Below, piece by piece: positions 8,228-17,121 of a stretch of DNA of 64,000 nt. Within the stretch, counting starts at the first letter, position 1. Every line of letters starts with the position of its first letter. Made by a program: the position numbers and the translations under genes. The stretch is taken from the NCBI RefSeq assembly GCF_007680605.1, contig NZ_VEIO01000008.1, forward strand, positions 152,302 through 216,301. Direction: 5' to 3'. A model generated the notes under the pieces. That model did not search any database. It saw only the letters and a program-made list of their open reading frames with translations, and was not told the origin of the DNA. The stretch comes from Paenibacillus xylanexedens (GTDB taxonomy: Bacteria; Bacillota; Bacilli; Paenibacillales; Paenibacillaceae).

Positions 8228-9790
8228 ATGAAATTTGCCAAAGTTATGCCAACAATTCTTGGAGGAGCTCTTTTGCTCGCTTCCGTATCCTCTGCTACTG
8301 CAGCGCCATCTGATCCATCTATTCCACTTGAGGCCCCTTATGCCTCCGAGGAGAGCATCCTTTTGAACAACAATCCTGACGAAACGATCTATAATTACCT
8401 TGGACAACAGGAAGAGTTCCTGAACTCTGATATCAAAAGCCAGCTCAAAATCATTAAACGTAACACGGACACTTCCGGTGTAAGGCACTTCCGTCTGCAA
8501 CAGTACATCAAAGGCATTCCGGTCTACGGTGCTGAGCAGACCCTCCATCTGGACAAGACGGGTGCTGTGACTTCTGCTCTCGGTGAACTTCCGCCTGTTG
8601 AAGAACAAGCGATTCCTAATGATGGAGTCCCTGGTATCAGTGCAGAAGACGCGATCAAAGTGGCTTCGGAAGAAGCAACATCCCGAATCGGCGAGTTAGG
8701 TGCACCGGAGCTTGAGCCTAAGGCTGAACTCAATATTTATCATCATGAAGATGACGGCCAGACCTATCTGGTTTACATTACCGAAGTGAACGTACTTGAA
8801 CCTGCCCCGCTGCGAACCAAATATTTTATTAACGCCGTGGACGGAAGCATCGTATCCCAGTTTGATATCATCAACTTTGCTACAGGCACAGGTACAGGCG
8901 TGCTGGGTGACACCAAAACGCTGACTACAACGCAATCCGGCAGTACCTACCAACTGAAAGATACTACTCGGGGTAAAGGCATCCAAACCTACACAGCGAA
9001 TAATCGCTCCTCTCTGCCAGGCACGCTGCTCACAGATTCCGATAACGTATGGACAGACCGTGCAGCTGTAGATGCACATGCTTATGCTGCCGCTACTTAC
9101 GATTTTTACAAAAATAAATTTAACCGCAACAGCCTTGATGGCAATGGATTGTTAATTCGCTCCACAGTACATTATGGCTCCAACTACAATAATGCCTTCT
9201 GGAACGGGGCACAGATTGTATTTGGTGACGGCGACGGCTCACTGTTCCGTTCATTCTCTGCTGACCTGGATGTTGTAGGTCATGAATTAACACACGGGGT
9301 CATCGAGTATACGGCCAATCTGGAATATCGTAATGAACCGGGCGCTTTAAATGAAGCTTTTGCCGATATTATAGGGAACACCATCGAGAGCAAAAACTGG
9401 TTGCTGGGTGACGATATCTATACCCCTAACATTCCAGGTGACGCGCTACGCTCCTTGTCTAACCCTACGCTGTATGGTCAGCCCGACAAATATAGTGACC
9501 GTTACACAGGTAGTGCGGATAACGGCGGTGTGCATACCAACAGCGGTATTATCAACAAAGCTTATTACCTTGCAGCCCAAGGCGGTACACATAACGGTGT
9601 AACGGTTAGCGGCATCGGCCGGGATAAAGCGGTACGTATCTTCTACAGCACACTGGTGAATTACCTGACACCGACATCCAAATTCGCAGCAGCCAAAACG
9701 GCAACCATTCAAGCTGCCAAAGACCTCTACGGCGCGAATTCTGCCGAGGCAACGGCAATCACTAAAGCCTATCAAGCTGTAGGACTGTAA
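8228..9790 (+). CDS. npr: Secreted thermolysin-like neutral metalloprotease (bacillolysin, peptidase M4)
   Basis: This is a preproenzyme of 520 residues. A signal peptide (MKFAKVMPTILGGALLL, cleavage probably after ATAA) is followed by an FTP/PepSY-type propeptide to about residue 215 and then the M4 catalytic domain. The zinc site is HELTH at 352-356 with the third ligand Glu376 in LNEAFAD; His436 in NGGVHTNSG is the expected transition-state histidine. The enzyme would be secreted, mature itself by cleavage and digest extracellular protein. The ATG at 8228 is chosen because GGGAGA lies seven bases upstream; an in-frame ATG at 8207 has no site. It stands alone between regulatory DNA and a bidirectional terminator. 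Confidence 0.96.
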   Translation: MKFAKVMPTILGGALLLASVSSATAAPSDPSIPLEAPYASEESILLNNNPDETIYNYLGQQEEFLNSDIKSQLKIIKRNTDTSGVRHFRLQQYIKGIPVYGAEQTLHLDKTGAVTSALGELPPVEEQAIPNDGVPGISAEDAIKVASEEATSRIGELGAPELEPKAELNIYHHEDDGQTYLVYITEVNVLEPAPLRTKYFINAVDGSIVSQFDIINFATGTGTGVLGDTKTLTTTQSGSTYQLKDTTRGKGIQTYTANNRSSLPGTLLTDSDNVWTDRAAVDAHAYAAATYDFYKNKFNRNSLDGNGLLIRSTVHYGSNYNNAFWNGAQIVFGDGDGSLFRSFSADLDVVGHELTHGVIEYTANLEYRNEPGALNEAFADIIGNTIESKNWLLGDDIYTPNIPGDALRSLSNPTLYGQPDKYSDRYTGSADNGGVHTNSGIINKAYYLAAQGGTHNGVTVSGIGRDKAVRIFYSTLVNYLTPTSKFAAAKTATIQAAKDLYGANSAEATAITKAYQAVGL

Positions 9791-9937
9791 TCGTTATCGT
9801 TAACGATCATTGCAGCGCCTATAGCCATCCATAAAAATGTAATGCCGAACTTATTATTTTTGCAATTATCCTTGTATTAAAAAAACAGCATCGTTCCGAC
9901 ACCCCTCATGTCCGAACGGTCAGACTTGCCAAGCAAA

Positions 9938-9969
9938 AGCGGTGTCCGGGACAAACTCTGGACACCGCT
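9938..9969. terminator. Bidirectional terminator between npr and the WIAG-tail gene
   Basis: Perfect ten-base arms agcggtgtcc (9938-9947) and ggacaccgct (9960-9969) are followed by a T-rich run on the plus strand and by TTTT on the minus strand. It sits between two convergent genes and can serve both. Confidence 0.85.
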
Positions 9970-9981
9970 TCTGTTTATTTT

Positions 9982-12900
9982 TTATGCCGATGGCCCGGCT
10001 GCAATCCAGGACAACAAACCATACGTATGCTTGCAGTCTGCTGTTCGCGTTACTTCCAGGACAGCTTCATCTTCGCTCTGGGATAACAGGGATACCTGGA
10101 ATCCACGATCGTTGCTCATGGCTACAATGACATAATGCTCCGAAACAAACGACTCTTCAAAAACAATGGTCACTTCGGTGCACGTTTCATTCTCTGGCAA
10201 CACAAAAGCTTCCATGCCAAACTGCTGCACAGCAGGCTGTTTACTCACACTACGTACCGGCTGGAATGCCAGATGTTCGGCTTGAACAGCACCTGTCTGC
10301 AACTGTTTACTGCCTACAGAACCATCACACAAATGCTCTTGTGTCACTGACTGAGGCTCCAGGTTATAGGTGGCTGGCACCTCAGGATCAGACTGTTGAG
10401 GCGCAGTAGCATCGGAGAATTCTGTGTCAGCGATATCCAGCGATAACGCATGTTCTCCATCCAATGCATCTCCAGCTTCGGTGATTTCCGCAACTGACTC
10501 GCGTTCTATTGATACTTCATCTACTTCCAAATCATTGCGCAGCCCGAGCAGCTCCTGAAGATTCAGATTTCCGGCTTGGAGCTCAACTGGCGTATCCGAA
10601 GACTCCTCCGCATCATCTCCCCAGGCAAACAGGCCTTCATTGGGCAGACCTACCGACTGCATAAACTGCTGCACTTCCTGCATCGCTTCCTGCCGTTTGA
10701 ACTCCGCAAGCTGCTCCAGCGTTTCTGCACTGACCTGACGAATCGCATTCCAGATCTCTTCACTTAAATGTGATGTACCAACAATTCCATCATTTAAGTG
10801 ACTGGACGTGATACTTTGCTCACTTAATTTGCTGCCATCAATAGCACGATCAGCGAGATGCACAGACGATATCGTGCCTTCGGTCAGTTTACTGCCGTCC
10901 ACACTGCCATCTGCCAGTTTAGACGCTGTCACTGCACCATCTTGAAGATGAACAGTGTTTACAGCTTCTTCGCTCAAATGGCTTGCCGTAATGCTACCAT
11001 CCTCTATATGATCCGCACAGATTGCGCCTTCTGCGATATGCGCAGACTGCACACTCTCTTCGGTTAAATGAATGCTGGTTACCGCTCCTTCGGTCAGTTT
11101 ACTGCCGTCCACACTTCTATCCGCCAGTTTAGAAGCAGTGACTGCACCATTTTGCAGATGAGCAATGTTTACAGCTTCTTCGCTCAAATGGCTTGCCGTA
11201 ATGCTACCATCCTCTATATGATCCGCACGAATTGCACCTTCTGCTATATGGTCAGACTGCACACTCTCTTCGGTTAAATGAATGCTGGTTACCGCTCCTT
11301 CGGTCAGTTTACTGCCGTCCACACTTCTATCCGCCAGTTTAGAAGCAGTGACTGCACCATTTTGCAGATGAGCAGTGTTTACAGCTTCTTCGCTCAAATG
11401 GCTTGCCGTAATGCTACCATCCTCTATATGATCCGCACGAATTGCACCTTCTGCTATATGGTCAGACTGCACACTCTCTTCGGTTAAATGAATGCTGGTT
11501 ACCGCTCCCTCTGTCAGTTTACTGCCGTCCACACTGCCATCTGCCAATTTAGACGTAGTAACTGCACCATCTTGTAAATTGACGGATCGGACAGACTCTT
11601 CCTCCAGATGTTCTGTTCCAATACTCCGCTCCTGAATATGATGGGCGAAAACAGCTCCATCCTGGATATGACGAGAATGAACTGCACCTTGTTGCAGGTG
11701 TGTAGCCCCCAGAGATTCCAATTGCAGATGCAATCCACTGATCAGCCCTGGCTGTAAATGTGCTTCTGTTACACAGAGCGGAGCCAAATGTTCTGTGTGC
11801 ACCGCTCCGGCCATCAGATGATTGGAAGATATCGCCTGCTCGGTGATATGTTCACCGCGAATGACCTCTTCTCTCAGATGAACACTATCGACAGCCTGGG
11901 CAGTCAAATGATCTGATTTTATACTGCCTTCGGCGAGATGCATGGAATCAACGGATGCTCGTTGCAGATGTTCGCTCCCCACTGCCCCGTATTGCAATTC
12001 CTCGCCGGATACCGAGTCGGTGGCCAGATGTTCTGTCGTCACTGTTCTTTGACGAAGCTTGCTGCCAGGGATACTGCCGTTTGCAAATAATTCCGGCGTA
12101 CGCACCTCATCGGACAGATGCTCCAGCGAGATCGTATGCTGCTTCAGGTGATATCCACGAATCGTTTCCGCAGGGATATGTTTGGCAACGATGCTTTCGG
12201 CCATAATTTTGGCGGAAGTGATACTGCCGTCAGCCAGTTTGGCCGAGGTAACCGATAGATCAGCCAGCTTATCTGTAGAGACACTTTCCGGTGAGAGTTT
12301 AGGTGATGTCACAGCATGGTCTGTAAGATGCGGTGGGAAGATGGAGCCGCCTGCCATCTGCGCTGAAGTCACGCTGCCCGGAGCTATTTTGTCGGTAGTA
12401 ATCGCCGCACGTGATATGGCCTCGGACTGAACGCTGCCCGGCTGCAGGTGAGGGGCACCTACGGCATGCTCTGTCAGGTGCTCGGCTTTCACTGCATACG
12501 GCCTTAGCGCTTCGGAATCAACACTGCCGGGAGCCAGATGAGCCGTTGATACGGCTGCTTTGGCCAAGTGGGACGAATTGACCGTACCTGAGGCTATAGC
12601 TTTGCTTGTAACCGCACTTGGAGCGAGTTTATCAGCCGTTACACTCTCTGATGCCAGCTTTGCGGTTGTGACTGCTTCATCCTGCAATTGGAATGAGCCT
12701 ACAGCAGATTCCGCCAGATGTTTTTCCAGCACAACACCTGAAGCCAGCGCATCCGCAGATACACTTCCCTCGGATAGATGCGTTGTCTCGATGCTTCCAC
12801 TCGCCAAATGTATGGAATGAATAGCACCATTATCCACATGAACCGGTGTAATGCCTCGATTGGCAATATGTTCTCCGCGAATCGAGCCTTTAGCCAGATG

Positions 12901-14328
12901 TTTCCCGAGCACGGCTTCATCTGATATTTTGGAAGCGACAACGCTTTGATCTGCCAGTTTCGAAGCCGTCACCGCTTGCTCCAGCAATTTTGCTGTTCCC
13001 ACCGATTGATCTGCCAGCTTGCTGCTAATGATGGCTCCATCGACCAGATGCTCACTGCCGATTTCGGCATTGCCGATCTGTTCGCTCCCTACAGCAGCAG
13101 CTCGAATCTGGACTGATCCGATCGAACCATCCACCAGGTGTCGTCCATTCAAGGCATGTTCGGCAATATGCCTTGTATGAATCGAGCCATCCTCAATCTG
13201 TTCGCTACCGATGCTGCTTGCCAGCAATTGATTACGTCCAACGGAACCTTCAGCCAGATGAGACTGTTTCACCGAACCGGCCTGAATATGGCGTGCATCA
13301 ATCGATTGCTCTTCAATCTTGCTGCCTGTCACCGCTCCATCACGTATTTTGGCACTGGTGACCGCATCATCCGCCAGTTTCGAGGTATGGACAGCCCCAC
13401 CAGCTAAATGACGGGTCTCTATCCCGCTAATCGCGATTTTTTCACTAGTAACAGCTTGATTCTGGATTAATTCCTCTGTAACGAGCAGGCGACTCAGATG
13501 CCTTGTGCCGATGGAGCCATCCGCTATTTTGGCTGCATCAATGACCTGATTACCCAGCTTCTGTGAGGTAATGCTCCCATCCCGGATTTTATCTCCAGCA
13601 ATGGATGCATTTCTGATTTTGTGACCTGATACAGAGCCATCAATCAGATGTTCCTCCGCAATCGAAGCCTCGGCCAGCTTAGCAGAAACAATTGCACCAT
13701 CCGCGATATGAATACTTGTTACTGCATAATCCTGAAGCGCCTCGCTTCCTACAGCTCCTGATTTCAGCTTGGAGGCGTCCACCGAAAAAGGAGCCAGCTT
13801 ACTTTCCGTGACGGCAAACTCACTGAGGTCATCTGTATAAATATACTGCCCTTCATAGCCTGGCATCTGGTTCTGGTTTAATTGTTCAAGACGATGCTTG
13901 CCTGTTAAACGGATTTGGTTATCGTGTTCATTTAATGGAAGGTGAGCAACGCTTCTGATCTGAAGCTCTTTTTCTACACTTTCTTTTTCCACGCTATTTT
14001 TTTCTGCATTTAAAGGGGAAATTTGCTGCTCCTGCACCTGGTTTCTGTCTTGGTCTTGCTTTTGCTTCTGCTCCGCATCTTGCACTTCAACTACCACATC
14101 GGGTTTATTAATGAATGAATCGGACGTGATTTGTTCGGATGTTACTGCGGTATCAGCAATAACTTCCTTGGAGACAACTCTATCGGAAGTCGAAACCTCC
14201 TCTTTTTTCACTGTTTTTTCCGGCTTGCTGAATTCCAGTCGCCGATCCATCAAATCCAGCTCCCTGAATTTGGGACTGATATGACGCAATTTAGGCGTCA
14301 AAACCTTTTTCTTGCCTTTTTTACTCAT
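9982..14328 (-). CDS. Giant decapeptide-repeat protein with WIAG-type C-terminal tail
   Basis: This 1448-residue protein has three parts. Residues 1-170 are charged, with a Lys-rich start and a Gln/Glu-rich linker. Residues about 171-1186 are some 100 back-to-back ten-residue repeats of the pattern G-[AS]-[VI]-x-[ST]-x-[KH]-[LI]-x-[DE], for example GAVTSAKIRD and GSITASHLSE. Residues 1187-1448 contain an acidic coiled region, two more repeats and a folded end closing with LLSWIAAGPSA, matching what I recall as the WIAG-tail family of Paenibacillus. There is no signal peptide. Similar short repeats in phage tail fibres form extended beta structures, so a fibre is plausible. The ATG follows GGGAAGGAGCT. 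Proximity to the glycosyltransferase cluster suggests it is their substrate (inference). Confidence 0.85.
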   Translation of the reverse strand: MSKKGKKKVLTPKLRHISPKFRELDLMDRRLEFSKPEKTVKKEEVSTSDRVVSKEVIADTAVTSEQITSDSFINKPDVVVEVQDAEQKQKQDQDRNQVQEQQISPLNAEKNSVEKESVEKELQIRSVAHLPLNEHDNQIRLTGKHRLEQLNQNQMPGYEGQYIYTDDLSEFAVTESKLAPFSVDASKLKSGAVGSEALQDYAVTSIHIADGAIVSAKLAEASIAEEHLIDGSVSGHKIRNASIAGDKIRDGSITSQKLGNQVIDAAKIADGSIGTRHLSRLLVTEELIQNQAVTSEKIAISGIETRHLAGGAVHTSKLADDAVTSAKIRDGAVTGSKIEEQSIDARHIQAGSVKQSHLAEGSVGRNQLLASSIGSEQIEDGSIHTRHIAEHALNGRHLVDGSIGSVQIRAAAVGSEQIGNAEIGSEHLVDGAIISSKLADQSVGTAKLLEQAVTASKLADQSVVASKISDEAVLGKHLAKGSIRGEHIANRGITPVHVDNGAIHSIHLASGSIETTHLSEGSVSADALASGVVLEKHLAESAVGSFQLQDEAVTTAKLASESVTADKLAPSAVTSKAIASGTVNSSHLAKAAVSTAHLAPGSVDSEALRPYAVKAEHLTEHAVGAPHLQPGSVQSEAISRAAITTDKIAPGSVTSAQMAGGSIFPPHLTDHAVTSPKLSPESVSTDKLADLSVTSAKLADGSITSAKIMAESIVAKHIPAETIRGYHLKQHTISLEHLSDEVRTPELFANGSIPGSKLRQRTVTTEHLATDSVSGEELQYGAVGSEHLQRASVDSMHLAEGSIKSDHLTAQAVDSVHLREEVIRGEHITEQAISSNHLMAGAVHTEHLAPLCVTEAHLQPGLISGLHLQLESLGATHLQQGAVHSRHIQDGAVFAHHIQERSIGTEHLEEESVRSVNLQDGAVTTSKLADGSVDGSKLTEGAVTSIHLTEESVQSDHIAEGAIRADHIEDGSITASHLSEEAVNTAHLQNGAVTASKLADRSVDGSKLTEGAVTSIHLTEESVQSDHIAEGAIRADHIEDGSITASHLSEEAVNIAHLQNGAVTASKLADRSVDGSKLTEGAVTSIHLTEESVQSAHIAEGAICADHIEDGSITASHLSEEAVNTVHLQDGAVTASKLADGSVDGSKLTEGTISSVHLADRAIDGSKLSEQSITSSHLNDGIVGTSHLSEEIWNAIRQVSAETLEQLAEFKRQEAMQEVQQFMQSVGLPNEGLFAWGDDAEESSDTPVELQAGNLNLQELLGLRNDLEVDEVSIERESVAEITEAGDALDGEHALSLDIADTEFSDATAPQQSDPEVPATYNLEPQSVTQEHLCDGSVGSKQLQTGAVQAEHLAFQPVRSVSKQPAVQQFGMEAFVLPENETCTEVTIVFEESFVSEHYVIVAMSNDRGFQVSLLSQSEDEAVLEVTRTADCKHTYGLLSWIAAGPSA
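10858..11487. repeat. Three tandem 210-bp repeats inside the WIAG-tail gene
   Basis: The units at 10858-11067, 11068-11277 and 11278-11487 are nearly identical, and the last two differ at only a few bases. Each encodes exactly seven decapeptides (70 residues). A partial fourth unit follows from 11488. The rest of the decapeptide region has diverged at DNA level, so this block is a recent in-frame expansion. The number of units is likely to vary between strains. Confidence 0.9.
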
Positions 14329-14676
14329 GAGGCCAGCTCCTTCCCCTAACGTTCATCTCCGGCATCATATGCTTTGAGCTGGGCATCTGCCACTTTTATG
14401 ACCCTACTTTTGCACATCCTTGATCAGATTCCTGTCTACTCAGGTTAACGTTACATCTGCCTTGGCGTAATTAGGCTGTACGAAGTGAAGAGAGAAGGCG
14501 GCTGTCCACGCCCCGCATCCGCTCGTTTCATAAGATAAGATGTCTGGACATCAACGGATGTATAAAAATGCGTCTGCACACCGGTCTGCGTTATCGCGAT
14601 GTTAAAACCATGCATTGACAGGCCGGCATACTGAAAAAAATCATGGTTGCGCGATAACAATGAAGGAGGAACGGTC
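14329..14676. other. Divergent intergenic region between WIAG-tail and YheC/YheD genes
   Basis: This 348-base region lies between two divergently transcribed genes and must hold at least their start signals. Both genes have clear ribosome binding sites (GGGAAGGAG on the minus strand, AAGGAGGAA on the plus strand). I could not assign -35/-10 boxes with confidence. A 54-codon minus-strand frame in the middle lacks a ribosome binding site and is not called. Confidence 0.4.
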
Positions 14677-15807
14677 ATGCTCCAAGAAACGATCGGCATT
14701 ATGTTCGATTCACGCATGTACCGGGGGATACCGGCCGGAAGGACCGGTCAGGAATCACTCGCCAATTATGAACAGGCTGCAGCCTGTTACGGATTAACGC
14801 CTTGTTTTTTAAGGCTGGAGGATATCGATCTGGATCGTAAAACATGTCTAGCTTATGTGAAAAAAGAAGGTCGATACGTCCGAGAACGTATCCCCCTTCC
14901 TTCCGTGATCCATAACCGCGCGCTCCAGCTTCGCCGTGCGGAGCAGCAACAGATTACACGTTTGCTCCTGCAAGGCATACAGGTGTATAACGTGCGTAAT
15001 CGTTATCGGAAGGACCATGTGCATGATATGCTGCGGCAAGACCCTTTCTTAAAAGATCATCTGCCTCACGCGGTCAAAGCAACGCCCGAATCCCTCACTT
15101 ACATGATGGAACATCATAAGGATCTCGTCATTAAACCGTGTAGCGGCAGCATCGGTCACGGCATTATGCGTCTCTTCCAGCAGGAGGGAAATTGGAGAAT
15201 AACCTGTGAAACGAGGGCATCGCGTAAAGGCTGGGCCACCTTCAAGTTGAACCGGGGACAGTTGCCCTCCGCTACACTAAGGCGGATATTCCGCCATGCT
15301 TATCTGATTGAAGAACGGATTCCGCTCATCCGGTATGAGGGAAGGCCTGTTGATCTGAGAGTATCCGTGCAGCGCGGGAGAGATGGATTATGGAGTGTCA
15401 CTGGCATGTTTGCCAAGGCAGCCCCGGTGCATACGTTTGTTACGAATATCGCGCAAGGCGGCAAAGTCATGACTGTTGCTGGAGCACTTGGTCTGGCTGA
15501 ACCGAGTACGGAACTGTTCCAGCTGCAAGCCCGGATAACCATGGTTGCCCTTCGCATTGCTCACACGCTGGCTTCCAATTTGCCTCATCTGGCTGATCTG
15601 GGCCTCGACCTCGGCGTGACCCCAAACGGAGGAATTTACTTTATTGAATGCAATGGCAGGGATCAGCGATATGGTTTTCGCAAAGCTGGCATGCAGGAAC
15701 ATTGGCAGATGACATATAACAAACCAATGGCGTACGGACGGCTACTGGTCAATCACAACTCCAGCATTCCAAGACAGCCACAAACCTATGATCGTGGATT
15801 GTATTGA
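14677..15807 (+). CDS. YheC/YheD family ATP-grasp protein (spore coat-associated type)
   Basis: A 376-residue member of the YheC/YheD family, which has an ATP-grasp fold and in Bacillus includes spore coat-associated proteins of unknown reaction. The N-terminal part (IGIMFDSRMYRGIPAGR, then ENYEQAAACYGLTPCFLR-like strands) precedes the ATP-grasp core: DLVIKPCSGSIGHGIMRL (glycine-rich loop), LIEERIPLIRYEGRPVDLRV and IYFIECNGRDQRYGF with the metal-binding acidic residues. ATG 14677 is preceded by AAGGAGGAA; upstream in-frame codons lack a site. A shorter relative lies at 54987-55646. Near the WIAG and glycosyltransferase genes it fits a spore-surface locus, but its ligase substrate is unknown. 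Confidence 0.88.
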   Translation: MLQETIGIMFDSRMYRGIPAGRTGQESLANYEQAAACYGLTPCFLRLEDIDLDRKTCLAYVKKEGRYVRERIPLPSVIHNRALQLRRAEQQQITRLLLQGIQVYNVRNRYRKDHVHDMLRQDPFLKDHLPHAVKATPESLTYMMEHHKDLVIKPCSGSIGHGIMRLFQQEGNWRITCETRASRKGWATFKLNRGQLPSATLRRIFRHAYLIEERIPLIRYEGRPVDLRVSVQRGRDGLWSVTGMFAKAAPVHTFVTNIAQGGKVMTVAGALGLAEPSTELFQLQARITMVALRIAHTLASNLPHLADLGLDLGVTPNGGIYFIECNGRDQRYGFRKAGMQEHWQMTYNKPMAYGRLLVNHNSSIPRQPQTYDRGLY

Positions 15808-15891
15808 TTTCATTCGTGATTTGTGTCAATATTATGCAGAATGGCCGCTTTTGCGGCCTTGAAGTTTGTATTAACCCTAAGGGGGATATTC

Positions 15892-16686
15892 ATGGCAAAA
15901 ACGCTGTTGCGATTAATGACTGAGCTTTCTTCGCGCAAATGGATCTCCCGGACCGTGGGAGCTTTCTCCAAAAGCCGGGGAAGCAAAGCATTTATCCCTT
16001 ATTTTGTCCGGACCTACAACATCCCTGTACAGGAAGCCGAGAAGGATTGGAAAGAATATCGTTCCCTGAATGATTTCTTCACTCGCAAATTAAAACCCGG
16101 GATGCGCCCGCTAGACGTTTCGGAACATGCGTTAATCAGCCCTGTCGACGCCAAAATTACGGCAGCTGGCCCGATTTCCGCAGGAACCATTCTGAATGTA
16201 AAGGGACAAGATTATACACTTGCTGAATTGTTAAACCATTCTCCACATCTGGAGAAGTACAAGCATGGTTATGGTTTTGTGCTCTATCTCAGTCCGCGCG
16301 ACTACCACCGCATCCATGCACCTGTCAGCGGTCGTAAGATGGAGAGCGAACATATCAAAGGCAAAGTTTATCCTGTGAATGATTTCGGACTCACCCATAT
16401 GAAGTCCGTGCTGAGCCGCAACGAACGGCTTATTACGTATATTCAGCATGAATATGGCGAAGTAGCTGTCGTCAAAGTGGGTGCAATGAATGTCAGCAGT
16501 ATTCAATATGCCGATATCGACACCCAAGCTTGGGCTCAAGGAGATGACCTGGCCTATTTCGAGTTCGGTTCTACCGTTGTGTTGCTTATGCAGACCGATA
16601 CCTTCGAACCACTCCCTGATTTGAAACCTGGAGATTCCGTTAAAATGGGCGCTTTACTTGGTCGTCTGAAACCCAAACAACCTTAA
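15892..16686 (+). CDS. psd: Phosphatidylserine decarboxylase
   Basis: This is a membrane-associated pyruvoyl enzyme that converts phosphatidylserine to phosphatidylethanolamine. The 264-residue proenzyme shows the family features YRSLNDFFTRKLKPG, the catalytic histidine region SPRDYHRIHAPVSG, and the self-cleavage site FGST near residues 225-228, where the bond between Gly226 and Ser227 breaks to form the pyruvoyl group. The length matches Bacillus Psd. ATG 15892 is chosen because GGGGG lies seven bases upstream; the frame is open further but without a site. No pssA neighbour is present. A strong terminator follows. Confidence 0.95.
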   Translation: MAKTLLRLMTELSSRKWISRTVGAFSKSRGSKAFIPYFVRTYNIPVQEAEKDWKEYRSLNDFFTRKLKPGMRPLDVSEHALISPVDAKITAAGPISAGTILNVKGQDYTLAELLNHSPHLEKYKHGYGFVLYLSPRDYHRIHAPVSGRKMESEHIKGKVYPVNDFGLTHMKSVLSRNERLITYIQHEYGEVAVVKVGAMNVSSIQYADIDTQAWAQGDDLAYFEFGSTVVLLMQTDTFEPLPDLKPGDSVKMGALLGRLKPKQP

Positions 16687-16701
16687 TCTCATACGCAAAA
16701 T

Positions 16702-16749
16702 AAAGAGGATGACGTAGCACCTGCAATCAGGTCTTATGTCATCCTCTTT
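16702..16749. terminator. Bidirectional terminator after psd
   Basis: Twelve-base arms aaagaggatgac (16702-16713) and gtcatcctcttt (16738-16749) are perfect inverted repeats, with a small nested hairpin (acctg/caggt) in the loop and T-rich tails on both strands. It serves psd on the plus strand and the small basic-protein gene on the minus strand. Confidence 0.88.
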
Positions 16750-16899
16750 ATTCTTTATCATAAATGCCTATGATTCATGATATGAATGTTACCCATCTGA
16801 ATACTTATCTCAATATCATTTCATGTATACACGCATGGCGTGGCCTCTCTTCGGCTGAATCGCCTGTTCATAAGAAGGTAATAGCCATATCTGCAAACG

Positions 16900-17022
16900 T
16901 TAGAACCATACGTCCTGCAGTTCCTCAACGGGTTTCAGCCGGCGCAGACGTTTCCGAAAAATACTGCATCCCTTAATGGAATTTCTACGGCTACGAACCC
17001 GTCTTTTTCCGTTCATCATCAC
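16900..17022 (-). CDS. Small, very basic 40-residue protein
   Basis: A short reading frame begins GTG-ATG-ATG, with AAGGAGG five bases upstream of the GTG, and ends in TAA. The product is about 40 residues, a third of them Arg or Lys (KRRVRSRRNS, FRKRLRRLKPVEEL), with one cysteine. I do not recognise a family. The composition suggests binding to nucleic acid or another polyanion. It lies 100 bases downstream of the AraC-type gene on the same strand and before a bidirectional terminator, so it may be co-transcribed with it. The strong ribosome binding site is the main support. Confidence 0.55.
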   Translation of the reverse strand: MMMNGKRRVRSRRNSIKGCSIFRKRLRRLKPVEELQDVWF

Positions 17023-17121
17023 ATGTTCCTCCTTGTAAGGTCATCTGGAATGGTAGTTACTTACCCTAGCCATCCAGCATTGAAACGTTGTGATGTTTGC
17101 GAACGAGACGTGGGCGTGTCT

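Noticed and set aside
10858..11487. Three plus-strand frames of 69 codons antisense to the WIAG-tail gene
   Set aside because: They are shadows produced by the 210-bp tandem repeat, identical because the coding strand is repeated.
14451..14717. Minus-strand frame between the WIAG-tail and YheC/YheD genes
   Set aside because: No ribosome binding site at any start codon, and it would run over the start of the YheC/YheD gene.
15843..15858. ggccgc/gcggcc hairpin before psd
   Set aside because: Strong stem but no T-run, and it lies just before the psd ribosome binding site; function unclear, not called a terminator.
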